Of a stretch of 64,000 nucleotides of DNA, positions 31,963-42,117 are shown one piece after another; positions within the stretch are counted from its first letter, which is position 1; the number at the start of each line of letters is the position of its first letter. This DNA is from Hymenobacter terrenus. Its GTDB lineage: Bacteria; Bacteroidota; Bacteroidia; Cytophagales; Hymenobacteraceae. The DNA lies in NCBI RefSeq assembly GCF_000972495.1, contig NZ_LATM01000003.1:1-64000 (forward strand). Direction: 5' to 3'. Below the pieces are notes generated by a model. It did no database searches. It saw nothing but the letters and a program-made list of their open reading frames with translations, and was not told the origin of the DNA. Both the position numbers and the translations under genes were made by a program.

Positions 31963-34257
31963 ATGCGTCCACTACTACCTCTTATCTGTTTACTGCTTTG
32001 CTGCCTGACACTGGTCGGGCTGCCGCAAGCGCACGCCTCGCATATTCAAGGCGGGCAAATCACCTACCGCTACATCAGCGGGGACACCTACGAAGTAACG
32101 GTGAGCTTTTATCGGGACTGTAACCCTACAGCTGCTACCCTCCCTACTGATGTGCTAATCACGGCAGTTTCTGCCTGCAATGGGGGCACCCCCATCTCGG
32201 CTATGTTACAGCCCGTACCAGGTACGCTGAGTATTGGCACGGGCTACTGTCCGGGCTTTCAGGTGCTGGCTACCTGTAACCCGGGCAGCGCCGTGTACCC
32301 GAACTACGAAAAGCAGGACTACCGGGGCACAATTATTCTGCCTCCGGCGGCTGACTGGATTATTTCGCACCAGAGTTGCTGCCGGCCCAGCACGGGCAAC
32401 ATCCCCACGCAGGATGACTTCCGCTTCGAGGCCACGCTCAACAACCTGATTACAGTCAACGGGGTGCCCACCCGCGCCAATAACAGCTCCCCTACCTTCT
32501 CGACCCGCGACTTCGCGGTGCCTTTTGTGCCGGTAAACCAGCGGACTTCCGTCAACTTCACCGCCGCTACCGAGGTAGACGGCGACTCGCTGGTCTATTC
32601 CCTCGACCAGCCTCTGGCCACCTGTGGCGTTTATAACCCGTATTCCCCGCGCCTCAACGGTGCTTGTACTACGACAGTGCTGCCTTCGCCTCCCAATACG
32701 GTGTGCGTGTTGAACTGCCCGGTGCTGGGACCAAACTTCACTGCGCAGATACCCTTGCCGGTGTCGTCCGATACGATTGGTAACTGCGGCAGCGTGGCGG
32801 GTACCGCTTACACCCGCACGGTGGTACCACAATTCACGTTCAATGCCCGAATTGGTGAGTTTACATTTACGCCCAATCTGTTTCGTCCTGGGGCCACTTC
32901 GTTGGGGTTGAATAAATACGCAGTAGTAGGCAAAATCACCGAGTACCGCCGCTTCCCGGGTAGCAATCGGCGCTATCGGGTAGGTTCCGTGCGACGCGAT
33001 TTCATGATTGTTGTCATTGAGAACAGCAACGGTACCTCGGCCAATAGCGTCCCCAACCCACCAGCTAGCGGGGTCATCACGCCCAATTCCAATACCACGG
33101 TTTCGTCGGGAGTTGATTCTACTTTCATTACCGTCTATACCTGCAGCTACTCACAGGTACGGATTCGTTTCACTGACCCTGACCCGGCCGACCGTCTCAC
33201 GGTGCTTTATACCGGAGCGGGTGACATAAATAATGATGTTCTGCTTGCCGGCGATATCGGCACCTACAGTCTCAACGGCAACGGCACGCCCACGCCCACG
33301 GCGGTATTTTACTTCCAGCCCGCGGCCAGTATGGCGGGCCGCATCTTGCGAATTCCCTACTCCATCGTGGACGACGCTTGCCCCATACGCGGCTCGCAAA
33401 GCCGCGTGCTAGTCGTGTCTATTCGCAAAGGCAACTTTCTGGGCGTTCAGGCGGGGGGCATCACCGTAAGCCAAGCAACGGTGTGCGCCGGCAATGCCGT
33501 TGCCTTGAGCGGATTGGTGAACCGGCCTGACTCGATTCGGAGTGTGGCTACCGGGGCTACCGTGCGGCAGCAGTATGGGTATGCCTGGACGGCGAGCGGC
33601 ACCGCCGCCAGCAGTGGCCTGACTACGGCGCAGGCTTCTAATCCGCTAATCAATGTCACGCCAACCGTGACTACCCGGTACTACCTGCGCACAACTCCGC
33701 TCCTGGGCTTTGGCACCTCGGGTGGGGGCTGCGGCGATACCACGTCGGTGCTGGTTCGGGTGGTGGCCCAGCCCGCCACGCCCACCATCAGCCGCGTAGG
33801 CCCCACGCTGGTGAGCAGTGCCGCTACCGGTAACCAATGGTTTCTGAACGGTACGGCCATCAGTGGCGCCACGGGTAGCAGCATCACGCCAACCGGCTCT
33901 GGTACCTACACTGTGGTGGCCAGCGTAGGTGCTGGCTCGGTGGTGTGCTCATCGGCCGCATCGGCGCCGCTCGTCGTGACGGCGGTTCGGCAGCCATTGG
34001 CCGGATCAAGCCTGCACATTGCCCCCAATCCCACCCCTGACGGCCGCTTTGATGTTGTGCTGACCGGCTACCGCTCTGCGACGACGCTTACCATGTTCGA
34101 CGTACTGGGACGACTGGTTTATACGACAACCATTGCCTCCCCTAATGTTCAGGGCACCACACAATCCATGGATTTAAACTCGCTGCCGGCCGGCGTCTAT
34201 GCCTTGCGCGTGAGTACTGTGGGCGGCGTAGACGTATGTCGGGTGGTGCGGGAGTAA
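31963..34257 (+). CDS. Exported type IX secretion cargo protein with C-terminal sorting domain
   Basis: 764 residues with a signal peptide (MRPLLPLICLLLCCLTLVGL, cleavage near AHAS). The body is Thr/Ser/Asn-rich and strand-rich, starting HIQGGQITYRYISGDTYEVT as in many Bacteroidota gliding-motility-related proteins. It holds paired cysteines throughout (for example SHQSCCRPS) and an Ig-like repeat near 520-650. The final ~80 residues are a type A sorting domain: SLHIAPNPTPDGRFDVVL, LGRLVYTTTI and LPAGVYALRVSTVGGVDVCR. In the family this domain directs export through the type IX system and attachment to the surface. Its binding partner or substrate is unknown. Confidence 0.88.
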   Translation: MRPLLPLICLLLCCLTLVGLPQAHASHIQGGQITYRYISGDTYEVTVSFYRDCNPTAATLPTDVLITAVSACNGGTPISAMLQPVPGTLSIGTGYCPGFQVLATCNPGSAVYPNYEKQDYRGTIILPPAADWIISHQSCCRPSTGNIPTQDDFRFEATLNNLITVNGVPTRANNSSPTFSTRDFAVPFVPVNQRTSVNFTAATEVDGDSLVYSLDQPLATCGVYNPYSPRLNGACTTTVLPSPPNTVCVLNCPVLGPNFTAQIPLPVSSDTIGNCGSVAGTAYTRTVVPQFTFNARIGEFTFTPNLFRPGATSLGLNKYAVVGKITEYRRFPGSNRRYRVGSVRRDFMIVVIENSNGTSANSVPNPPASGVITPNSNTTVSSGVDSTFITVYTCSYSQVRIRFTDPDPADRLTVLYTGAGDINNDVLLAGDIGTYSLNGNGTPTPTAVFYFQPAASMAGRILRIPYSIVDDACPIRGSQSRVLVVSIRKGNFLGVQAGGITVSQATVCAGNAVALSGLVNRPDSIRSVATGATVRQQYGYAWTASGTAASSGLTTAQASNPLINVTPTVTTRYYLRTTPLLGFGTSGGGCGDTTSVLVRVVAQPATPTISRVGPTLVSSAATGNQWFLNGTAISGATGSSITPTGSGTYTVVASVGAGSVVCSSAASAPLVVTAVRQPLAGSSLHIAPNPTPDGRFDVVLTGYRSATTLTMFDVLGRLVYTTTIASPNVQGTTQSMDLNSLPAGVYALRVSTVGGVDVCRVVRE

Positions 34258-34273
34258 TTCCTGTTTCATTAAA

Positions 34274-34313
34274 CCAAAAAAGCCTGCCCCAGTGATGGGG
34301 CAGGCTTTTTTGG
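34274..34313. terminator. Bidirectional terminator between convergent genes
   Basis: A perfect 17-bp stem (34274-34290 with 34297-34313, arm CCAAAAAAGCCTGCCCC) with a 6-base loop has T tracts on both strands. It ends the type IX cargo gene and the TonB receptor locus. Confidence 0.93.
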
Positions 34314-34382
34314 TGGTTCCGTCTGATGTGTGTAAGCAATGGCAACAGCAGAATTTTTGCCGATGAGGGCAACGGGTGTCAC

Positions 34383-36807
34383 TCACTTGGTCTTGACCCG
34401 TTGGCTCTCGGCCTCGGCCCCGGTGCTGCGTTCACGTGCGCCCTTCAGGTTGCGATTGCCCAGGGCGTAGCTCAGGGTGAGCTTGGCATTGCGCGTTTCG
34501 GAGCGCGTTTCGATGCGGAAGTTGATGTCGCCAAACCTGATGCGGCCGCGGGTGCGGTCGTCGTAAAACACGTCGTTGACGTTGAGCGTGAGCTTGCCGC
34601 GGCCCTTCCACAGGCCTTGCTCCAGGCCAGCGCCGAAGCTGGAGTTGTACCCGGCCTGGATGAATTCGAACTGCGAAGCCGTAGCGTAGTAGCCCGAAAT
34701 CTGGGCCTTGGTGGTCTTGGTCAGCGTCACGTTAATTTCGGTGTAGAAGACCCAGCTCCACTTGCTTTTGCGGAAAGTCTCGCCCTGGTACAGCGCGTCG
34801 TACTTCTGGTAGTTGAGCTGAGTGCCGCCGTAGCCATCCACCACTTTACCCAGTGAAAGGGGGAAGTTGAGCTGACTGGAGAAGTTCTCGGCGCGGGCCA
34901 GGTTGTCGGCCACCGTAAAGGTTTTGGTGATGGGCCCGCGCGGGGTTTCCACGGTTTCCTGCTGCGGGGCGTAGTCGAAAATCACGTCAGCCGTGCGGTC
35001 GTAGCTCACCTGGAAAACCGGTAGCCCGGTGTACGTCAGCCCCAGCTTATACGAGTTGGTGAATTGGGGGCGCAGGGTGGGGTTGCCCTTGGTAAAAGTC
35101 AGCGAGTCGAGGTAGAAGATAAACGGATTCTGCTGCTGGTAGCTGGGCCGGTCGATGCGGCGACTGTACTGCGCCGTGATGGCCAGCGTGGTATCGAGGC
35201 GCCGGGTGATGAAGACGCTCGGAAACGGCTGCCAGTAGCGCCGGTCCACAATCAGGTCGTTATCGAGGCGGCCGCGGGCAATGGTTTGCTCACCGCGCAG
35301 GCCCGCCTGCAAGTCCCATTTTCGCAGCTTCTGATAAAACGTCACGTAGGCCGCATTGATGTTTTCCTCGTATCGAAACCGGTTCGAGCGGCTGGCATCG
35401 AGCGCGCCCTCGCTCTTAAAAGTAAGGTCGTTGTCAATGGTGGCGCTGCTCACTTTCAGCCCCGTTTCTAGCTTGCGGCCGTGGCTCATGGGCCGGGTGT
35501 AGTCGGCCTTGAGGGTGGTAAACTTCACGGGGTTTACTACCAACTGGTCGTTGGTGATGGGCGCGCCCACCCGTGGCGTGGTCGTGATAACGGATCCGTT
35601 GCGCAGGTCGTAGCGTGCCAGGTCGAGGTCCACGTTGAGGGTGGTGCCGAGCGAGTCGGAGGCGTGCTTCCAGTTCAGGTTCAGGGCCTGGTTTTGGCGG
35701 GTGGTGCGCTGCTCGTTCAAGCTTGTGAATGAGTCGTAGGCTTGCTCGTCGGCCAGGTGCCGCAGTTCGGTGGTGTTGTAAATCGAGCCATCCCCGGCCC
35801 GGTCACCCTTGTATCAGAATGCCGAACGTGTTCTTTTTGCTGAGCGTGTAGTCGACTCCGGCGCGGTAGGTGTGCATGGTGTATTGCTCGGGGTTGTAGT
35901 TGCGCTGCACGTAGTGGGTGCCCGCCACGTACCGGTTGAGCAAGGTGTTGTCGAACTTATTGCGCCGCAGCAGCCCGTACGAGCCAAACACGTTCCAGTG
36001 GCCCTGCCGGTGGTTGGCCGATAGGGTAGGGTTGACGCGGAAGTAGTTCAGGGTGCCGCGGCCCACCTCACGCTGGTCGTAGCGGCCGTCGCCCAGGCTC
36101 AGGGCCACCGCGGCGTTGGTGCCCAGGTTCACGTTGGTTTTCATGATGATATTGATGACCGCCCCGCCCGCCGCGTCGTACTTAGCCGACGGGTTGCTGA
36201 TGACCTCAATCCGGTCGATGCTGCCGCTGGGCATGTCGCGGATGAGGGCGTTCATGTCGGTGTAGGGGGAGGGCCTGCCGTCAATCATAATCGAGACGCT
36301 GGCTTTGCCGGCGAGGGTCACCCGCTCGTTGCGCACCTGTACGCCGGGCACTTTGCGCAGCACCTCCATAGCCGTGCTGCCCGCCGCCACGATGCTGCCC
36401 GCCACGTTCACCACCAGTTTGTCGGGCTGCTGCTCCAGAAAAGGCCGGCGCGCCGTCACGGTCACCTCGCTCAGGTTCTGCGCCCCCGTTTGTAGCCCGA
36501 TGGCCGGCGCTTCTACCGCGGTGGCGGCTACCGTCAGCAGCTCCGAATAGGCTTTTTTATATCCCAGGCCCACTACGGCCACGCGGTAGGTGCCGGGCGC
36601 CAGGCCCGTGAAGTTGTAGCGCCCGGCGGCCGTCGTGAGGTCGGCCTGCACCAGGGTCGAGTCGGCGGGGTGCTGCAACAGCACGTTCACGAATTCGGCC
36701 GGCTGGGCTTTTTCGGTGAGTACCTGGCCCGTGATGCTGCCGGTTTGGGCCCGGGCCTGCAACGTGAGGCCGGCCAGAAAGATAAAGAGGAATAATGCTT
36801 GCTTCAT
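34383..36807 (-). pseudogene. TonB-dependent receptor with carboxypeptidase-like N-terminal domain, frameshifted
   Basis: Two adjacent minus-strand frames make one receptor of about 808 residues. The first (36807-35803) has a signal peptide (MKQALFLFIFLAGLTLQARA), a carboxypeptidase-regulatory-like domain (TGSITGQVLTEKAQPAEFVN) and a plug (VLRKVPGVQVRN, IDRIEVISNPSAKYDAAGG), ending in KNTFGILIQG and stop. The second, open from about 35817, continues the barrel: GDGSIYNTTELRHLADEQ and so on to 34383. The span of 2425 bases is one more than a multiple of three. Deleting one base of the CCC at 35806-35808 gives ILIQGDRAGDGS and restores the frame. The barrel (OMP_b-brl_3 type) would import a large nutrient using TonB. 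It faces a LytS/LytTR pair divergently. Confidence 0.85.
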
Positions 36808-37184
36808 GAGAATAGCAGCTTGGGATGATGGTGATTGGCCTTTGAGGCGTCGCAGGTGACGCCCCGGAACCTTCTGTTCTAGTTGCGAAAAACTTGACGC
36901 GAAGTGATTTATACCATTCTATTCCAACCTACATTGGAGCCCGAACAATCAATTGCAACCCGCCATCCAGCTTGATGAGGCAAAGGTGACGGGCTGCATT
37001 GTCCGCGTTATTCCCAAATCTGCCAACTGGCTACTTTCAGCCGCCACCGCTCCTGTTGCGGTTGCCCGGCATACCCAGGGTGTAGGCGGACGTTTTGCGG
37101 GCGTTGGCGGAGATTTGCGGCCGCATTACCGTCGCAAGCCCGACCTTGCAAGCCATTAAGTACCACCGTTTCGCTCTGCCGCTC
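36808..37184. other. Divergent intergenic region between TonB receptor and sensor kinase
   Basis: 377 bases containing the promoters of both genes. The stretch around 36895-36955 is AT-richer. No LytTR-type direct repeats or TAnnTTTG box was found with confidence. Confidence 0.3.
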
Positions 37185-38213
37185 ATGAGCCGCCTCCGCA
37201 CCGTAGTCAATCACCTTTTGTTTTGGGCGTTGTTCCTTAACGTGGCGTTTGTGTACAATGCCATGAGCCAGAACAAGGGGATTTTCACCGTAGCTGGCTA
37301 CCTGCGGCAGTATATTGCACTTTACAGTTACGTTGAGTATAGCCGCGTTATCGTCACCTTCTACCTCAGCTTTTGGGCCTTTACACACTACTTCTTTCCC
37401 AAGCAGGTGGCCCTTATCTTCTTGCAGGTGGTGCTGCTCGGGCTCTTCGATTCGACGCTTAGCTATATAATGAGCCAAAAAATAATCGGCCCGCTCACTG
37501 GGAAGTGGCTTTACCAACAGGACGAAAGTGCGATTTACTTTATTATCGACAGCCTTACCGCGAGTTGGCTATATGTGATGATGGCTTTCGTTTTCAAGCA
37601 CCTGCAAGACTACTATCGGAGCGAAGCCGTGCTGCACGAAAAAAACGCCATCGAACTGGCCTATCTTAAATCGCAGCTCAACCCGCACTTCTTGTTCAAT
37701 TCCATGAACAATCTCTACGGCCTGTCCCTCACCGAGCCGGCCCGCACCCCTGATGCCATCCTCAAGCTGGCCGAGCTGATGCGCTACATGCTCTACGAAA
37801 GCAACGAGCCGCTCGTGGCCCTCAGCCACGAGCTCGACTACCTGACCAGCTATATTGCCCTCGAAAAGCTGCGGCATGCCACCGACCAGTTTCACATCAA
37901 TTTTCGGGTCGAAGGCCACGTCAATGGCCAGCTCATTGCCCCGCTGCTGCTCATTGCCTTCGTCGAAAATGCCTTCAAGCACGGCGAGGTGGACAACGCT
38001 GCCCAGCCCATTGAGCTTTGCTTGCATGCCGGCAACCACCATGTGTCGTTCTCCGCGCAAAACCAGGTAGCCGTCAAAAACAAAGACCTGATAGGCGGTG
38101 TGGGCCTGGCCAGCGTCCGGCGGCGGCTGGCGCTGCTCTATCCCGGCCGCTACCACCTGGCCGTATCCGATGAAAAAGGGTTATTTCGTGCCGAGCTGCA
38201 AGTAGAAATCTAA
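37185..38213 (+). CDS. LytS/YehU-type sensor histidine kinase
   Basis: 342 residues from the ATG at 37185; the longer frame upstream is not protein-like. Four hydrophobic segments (about residues 10-160) form a membrane sensor with little external sequence. The His_kinase domain has the phospho-acceptor motif LAYLKSQLNPHFLFNSMNNL (His near residue 175), and the ATPase part shows IAFVENAFKHGEV (N-box) and GGVGLASVRRRLALLYPGRY (G-box). It is followed after 60 bases by a LytTR response regulator, the typical partner. It is divergent from a TonB receptor, which this pair may control, although that is inference. Confidence 0.92.
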   Translation: MSRLRTVVNHLLFWALFLNVAFVYNAMSQNKGIFTVAGYLRQYIALYSYVEYSRVIVTFYLSFWAFTHYFFPKQVALIFLQVVLLGLFDSTLSYIMSQKIIGPLTGKWLYQQDESAIYFIIDSLTASWLYVMMAFVFKHLQDYYRSEAVLHEKNAIELAYLKSQLNPHFLFNSMNNLYGLSLTEPARTPDAILKLAELMRYMLYESNEPLVALSHELDYLTSYIALEKLRHATDQFHINFRVEGHVNGQLIAPLLLIAFVENAFKHGEVDNAAQPIELCLHAGNHHVSFSAQNQVAVKNKDLIGGVGLASVRRRLALLYPGRYHLAVSDEKGLFRAELQVEI

Positions 38214-38273
38214 CACGCTTCGTGCCTCAAACTTCCCCCCTGCGTTAGCCCTTAGCCCACACCCCCCCAACCA

Positions 38274-38999
38274 ATGCCTCTCCGCGCCTTTGCCATAGAT
38301 GACGAGCCTCTGGCCCTGCGGGTCATTGAAGAACACGCCCGTCAGGTACCGTTTTTGGAGTTGGTAGGCACGACCATTGACCCCATTGCCGGTCTGCTGC
38401 GCGTGCAGCAGGGCGACGTCGACGTGGTGCTGCTCGACATTCAAATGGCCACTCTCACCGGCCTGCAGTTTCTGCAGTTGTTGCGCGGGCAATGCGCCGT
38501 TATTCTCACCACTGCCTACCCCCAGTATGCCCTCGATGGGTACGACTACGCCGTGGCCGACTACCTGCTCAAACCCATTTCGTTCGACCGCTTTCTGCGG
38601 GCCGTGCAGCGCGTCCACGCGCAGGCCACCCGCCCGGTGCTGCCTGTGCCTGGTGCCCCCGCCGGAACTGCGTCGCCACCAGACGGCCCGCCGTGCTTGT
38701 TCGTCAAGACCGAGCACCGCCTCGTAAAAGTTAACCACATCGACATCTGGTACATCGAGGGCGGCAAGGACTACGCCACGGTCGTAACCAGCACCGAGAA
38801 AATTCTGACCTTGAGCAGCCTGGGCAAGTTGGCCGAGGCCTTACCACAGCCGCAGTTTCTGCGCGTTCACAAGTCCTACATCGTGGCCCTCGATAAGATT
38901 ACCGCCGTCGAGCGTCAGCGCATCTACACCGGCAAGGTCATCATCCCCATCGGCGACACCTATCGTGTCGAGTTTGCCCGGGTAGTGGGCGGTGGATAA
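38274..38999 (+). CDS. LytTR-family response regulator
   Basis: 241 residues. The receiver has acidic AIDDEPLAL, phospho-acceptor Asp in VDVVLLDIQMATLTGLQFL and the switch lysine in YLLKPISFDRF. A Pro/Ala linker (about 120-140) leads to a LytTR DNA-binding domain: LFVKTEHRLVKVNHIDIWYI and LRVHKSYIVALDKITAVE. Position and family make it the cognate of the preceding kinase. The targets are unknown. A MITE-like element begins five bases after the stop. Confidence 0.93.
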   Translation: MPLRAFAIDDEPLALRVIEEHARQVPFLELVGTTIDPIAGLLRVQQGDVDVVLLDIQMATLTGLQFLQLLRGQCAVILTTAYPQYALDGYDYAVADYLLKPISFDRFLRAVQRVHAQATRPVLPVPGAPAGTASPPDGPPCLFVKTEHRLVKVNHIDIWYIEGGKDYATVVTSTEKILTLSSLGKLAEALPQPQFLRVHKSYIVALDKITAVERQRIYTGKVIIPIGDTYRVEFARVVGGG

Positions 39000-39004
39000 C
39001 ACAT

Positions 39005-39125
39005 TAGAGCGGTTTCGGAGTCAGTGTAGCGCGGATTTTTAGTCCGCGAGTCAGTTGGTCCGGCGGACTCACGGACTAAAAGTCCGCGCTACGGCGCGCT
39101 GTACACAGACCCTGAAACGGCTCTA
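39005..39125. repeat. MITE-like palindromic element, copy 2
   Basis: A 121-bp element with ends TAGAGCGGTTTCGGAGT and CTGAAACGGCTCTA that match copy 1 at 7105-7231. The centre is also palindromic (GTAGCGCGGATTTTTAGTCC against its complement at 39072-39092) but shorter, with AT replaced bases. It lies between two convergent genes. Confidence 0.75.
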
Positions 39126-39157
39126 AGGTCCGTACTTCCACCGCAGTCTTGTAACGA

Positions 39158-39189
39158 AAACGCCCATCTGGTATACCAAATGGGCGTTT
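39158..39189 (-). terminator. Terminator of the S9 peptidase gene
   Basis: A 14-bp stem with one G-T pair (39158-39171 with 39176-39189) and a TATA loop is followed, on the minus strand, by a T tract. It starts 21 bases after the stop. Confidence 0.85.
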
Positions 39190-39209
39190 GAAAGAATATC
39201 CCGCAAATC

Positions 39210-41273
39210 CTACTTCGCCGCCTTGCCGCCATCCGGCTTGAGCGTGCGGCCCAGCCAGTCAAAAAACACGCGCTGCCAGAGCACGGCATTCTGAGGCTTC
39301 AGCACCCAGTGGCCTTCATTCGGCAAGTACAAAAAACGGCTCGGAATGCCACGCAACTGGGCCGTGCCGAAAGCTTCGATGCCCTGCCCATCGGGCACCC
39401 GGAAGTCCTTGCCGCCCTGAATGACGAGGATGGGCGTGTCCCAATTCTTGGCGAACATTTGGGGGTTGAATTCCTGGTAGGATTTGGGCGTGGGTACGTC
39501 CCAGGGCGCGCCGCCCATGTCGTGCTTGGCGAAGAACATTTCCTCGGTGCTGGGGTACCAACTGGTGAGATTGTAAAGGCCGTCGTGAGCGATGAAAGTC
39601 TTGAAACGGCCCTCGTGGTGGCCGGCCAAGTAGTACACCGAGTAGCCACCGTAGCTCGCGCCCACGCAGCCACGGCGGTCTTTGTCCACAAATGACTCCT
39701 TGCTCACAGCATCAATCGCCGACAAATAATCCTTAATCGGCTGGCCGCCCCAGTCACCGGAAATGGCATCGTTCCATTCCCGCCCGAAGCCGGGCAGTCC
39801 GCGCCGGTTGGGCGCCACCACAATGTAGCCGTTGGCTGCCATTAACTGGAAATTCCAGCGGTAGCTCTGGCTCTGGGTGATGGGGCTTTGCGGCCCGCCC
39901 TGGCAGTAGAGTAGGGTAGGGTATTTTTTGCTCGGGTCGAAATCGGGCGGGTAGATGACGTACACCTGCATCTGCTTGTTGTCGGTGGTGGTCACGCGGC
40001 GGTCTTCCACCTTACCCAGCCTGGTGCCCGCCAGCTCTTGTTGGTTGATAGTGGTAAGCGGCGTCTCCTTGCCGGTTTTTAGGTCGAGCCGCACGATATC
40101 GGCGAAGGCTGAAAGTGTGGTGCGGTTGGCCACCGCCTGATTGTTGCCCACCAGCTCAAAGGCGTTGTAATTCTGTGCGCCAGTGGTGATTTGCCGGATT
40201 TTGCCGCCCTTGGCGGGCAGCGAGAACAACTGCTCGGCTCCCGTCACTACGGCCGCGAAATAGATGGTTTTGCCATCGGCGCTCCAGCGCACGTTGGCCG
40301 CGCTCAACTCCGAGCCTTTGGTGATGTCCGTGCGCTTTTTGGTGGCGAAATCATACACCACGATGCCATTACGGTCAGATTCGAAGCCGGGCGTGGCCAT
40401 GCTCAGCCACGCGACCTGCCGGCCGTCGGGTGAGAAAATGGGCTCGGTATCATAGCCAGGCAGGCCCTCGCTGAGATTCACGGTCTTCGCGTCGTGAATG
40501 TCGTACAGATAAATGTCAGAGTTGGTGCTTTCGGCTTCCGCTCGGCCGGTGAGCTTGCGGCTGGTGTAGGCAATTTTATACCCATCGGGCGAGAAAGCCA
40601 ATTGCTCCGAACCTCCATCGGGCATGAGTGGCGAGTCGAACTTCTCGCCGGCCATCACGTCCTTGCCGTAGCCTTCAGGCTTGCCATCGGCAGCGAGCGG
40701 CTGGAAGAAAACGTGGCTGGCCAGGTGGTCGTCCCACACGTTCCAGTGGCGGTAGTTCAGGTCGTCGATGATTTTAGCGTCGGCCTTGGGCAGGTCCGGG
40801 AACATATCCAACGTGGTCGGGCTGGATTTTACGTCTTGGGTATAGAGGATGAAATTGGCCTTGGGCGCGTATTTGAGGTTGCTCAGGCCCTGCTCGGGGA
40901 AATCGCTCAGCTTGGTCTTACCAGTGCCGTCGGCGTTCATCACGTAGAGCTGGTCGGTGCCGCTTTCACCCGAAAGGAAGGTCAGCTTGCCATCGGGCCG
41001 CCAGTTCAGGGTATTTTCCGAGCCGGGCGTGTCAGTCAGCTTTTTCGCGGCGCCGCCGGCCACGGGCACGGTATAGATGTCGGCATTGCCTTTGTTCTCG
41101 GCTAGGTTGTACTTGGTCACGGTATAGGCTACCGTCTTGCCATCGGGCGAGACGTGCATTTCGCCCAGGCGGCCGAGTTGCCAGAGCTTTTCGGGGGTGA
41201 GGACTTGGGTGGGAGTTTGCGCGGCGGCCACCAGAGGCAAAAGTGCCAGGGCCGCAGGAAATAGCTTCTTCAT
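39210..41273 (-). CDS. S9-family prolyl oligopeptidase-type peptidase (DPP5/acylaminoacyl-peptidase-like)
   Basis: 687 residues with a signal peptide (MKKLFPAALALLPLVAAAQT), so periplasmic. Residues about 30-420 are a seven-bladed beta-propeller with repeated WD40-like/PD40 blades (for example MHVSPDGKTVAYTVTKYN and APIFSPDGRQVAWLS type). The C-terminal hydrolase domain has catalytic Ser in CVGASYGGYSVYYLA (about 540), Asp in IQGGKDFRVPDGQ and His in YLPNEGHWVLKPQN. S9 enzymes remove dipeptides from, or cut, short peptides. Length and signal peptide match periplasmic DPP-type enzymes of Bacteroidota. It is a single-gene unit. Confidence 0.93.
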   Translation of the reverse strand: MKKLFPAALALLPLVAAAQTPTQVLTPEKLWQLGRLGEMHVSPDGKTVAYTVTKYNLAENKGNADIYTVPVAGGAAKKLTDTPGSENTLNWRPDGKLTFLSGESGTDQLYVMNADGTGKTKLSDFPEQGLSNLKYAPKANFILYTQDVKSSPTTLDMFPDLPKADAKIIDDLNYRHWNVWDDHLASHVFFQPLAADGKPEGYGKDVMAGEKFDSPLMPDGGSEQLAFSPDGYKIAYTSRKLTGRAEAESTNSDIYLYDIHDAKTVNLSEGLPGYDTEPIFSPDGRQVAWLSMATPGFESDRNGIVVYDFATKKRTDITKGSELSAANVRWSADGKTIYFAAVVTGAEQLFSLPAKGGKIRQITTGAQNYNAFELVGNNQAVANRTTLSAFADIVRLDLKTGKETPLTTINQQELAGTRLGKVEDRRVTTTDNKQMQVYVIYPPDFDPSKKYPTLLYCQGGPQSPITQSQSYRWNFQLMAANGYIVVAPNRRGLPGFGREWNDAISGDWGGQPIKDYLSAIDAVSKESFVDKDRRGCVGASYGGYSVYYLAGHHEGRFKTFIAHDGLYNLTSWYPSTEEMFFAKHDMGGAPWDVPTPKSYQEFNPQMFAKNWDTPILVIQGGKDFRVPDGQGIEAFGTAQLRGIPSRFLYLPNEGHWVLKPQNAVLWQRVFFDWLGRTLKPDGGKAAK

Positions 41274-41435
41274 GAACGAAAATTACGGCTCAGGAGGACA
41301 TTATTCCGCTCCCTTTACTCCCAGCCCAGAAAGGCCACCCGTTCCATGTTGGTGCACATCTCGCCCATGTTTGGCTTCCTTCTAGTTTGGAGAGCGACTG
41401 AGATTCACCGTCTACACTTCAACTCAAAGCCAAAA

Positions 41436-41470
41436 AAGAAGCCTCGCCAACAGGGTTGGTGAGGCTTCTT
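41436..41470 (-). terminator. Terminator of the 41510-41698 small gene
   Basis: A 15-bp stem with one G-T pair (41436-41450 with 41456-41470) is followed on the minus strand by a run of six T. It lies 39 bases after the stop. Confidence 0.85.
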
Positions 41471-41509
41471 CCTGTGGGTTATGGCCACCTGCCAGCGCAT
41501 AAGCGCAAG

Positions 41510-41698
41510 TTATTCACTTGGTTTTTTACGGCCCGAGCCACCCGGTTGTTTCCCGCCACCGTCATTTTTATTTACGGTGGCCCAGGCGCGGGCTTCGGCC
41601 TCGTCTTTGGGGACGCCGCGTTTCTCGTAGCCTTCTTCGATGTGCTCAGCCTGACGCTTTTGCTTATCGGTGTATTTAGATTTATCTCCTTGGGGCAT
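41510..41698 (-). CDS. Small conserved Lys/Glu-rich protein
   Basis: 62 residues: MPQGDKSKYTDKQKRQAEHI then EEGYEKRGVPKDEAEARAWA and a Gly/Lys tail. Closely similar short proteins are widespread in bacteria and often carry the uninformative label 'plasmid stabilization protein'. I know of no solid functional evidence for them. The start at 41698 is chosen because the added upstream residues in the longer frame are not conserved-looking. The gene has a good terminator. Confidence 0.65.
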   Translation of the reverse strand: MPQGDKSKYTDKQKRQAEHIEEGYEKRGVPKDEAEARAWATVNKNDGGGKQPGGSGRKKPSE

Positions 41699-41834
41699 GG
41701 TAGTAGGGGCGGGGAAATGTGGAAAGGGAACGGCCCGAGGCACCGGACCACCGTATTTTTACGCGGCTGGCCCGCCCGGAGTTAGGCCGAGCTTACTATC
41801 TTCGCCCCACTCTGGCCGTTCAATTTCTTAATCC

Positions 41835-42089
41835 ATGCGCCACGTTGCTGACATCCCGCACCCCGCCGTTAAGATAACCCTTTTGGCTTGGAATGGTAAG
41901 TTTTTGCTCAAGCTGGAGCAAGGCAATCTGGAGCAAACCTACAAAGTGGCCGAGCTGGACCTGCTCACCGGTACCGATGCAGAGGTGCGCGAGTTGCTGG
42001 ACGACGAGTTTCTTACCGCTGTCATCGCGCGCTTTCAGGCCATGCGCGGCGACTTGCAGGCTGCCTTTGCCCGCCACGAGTTGCGCTAA
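41835..42089 (+). CDS. Small conserved hypothetical protein
   Basis: 84 residues, no signal peptide: MRHVADIPHPAVKITLLAWN, then GKFLLKLEQGNLEQTYKVAE and a C-terminal amphipathic helix. Strand-turn-strand followed by helices. I recognise it only as the kind of short conserved protein found in Hymenobacteraceae. A TATCTTCG box at 41792-41799 could be its promoter. It precedes an exported coiled-coil protein by 28 bases in the same direction and may share its transcript. Confidence 0.6.
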   Translation: MRHVADIPHPAVKITLLAWNGKFLLKLEQGNLEQTYKVAELDLLTGTDAEVRELLDDEFLTAVIARFQAMRGDLQAAFARHELR

Positions 42090-42117
42090 GCGAAGGCCAC
42101 GAAATCAACTTTTTCCA

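Noticed and set aside
41456..41785. 109-codon plus-strand frame with hydrophobic stretches opposite the small Lys/Glu-rich gene
   Set aside because: The minus strand encodes a widely conserved 62-residue protein with its own terminator, so the plus frame is a shadow.
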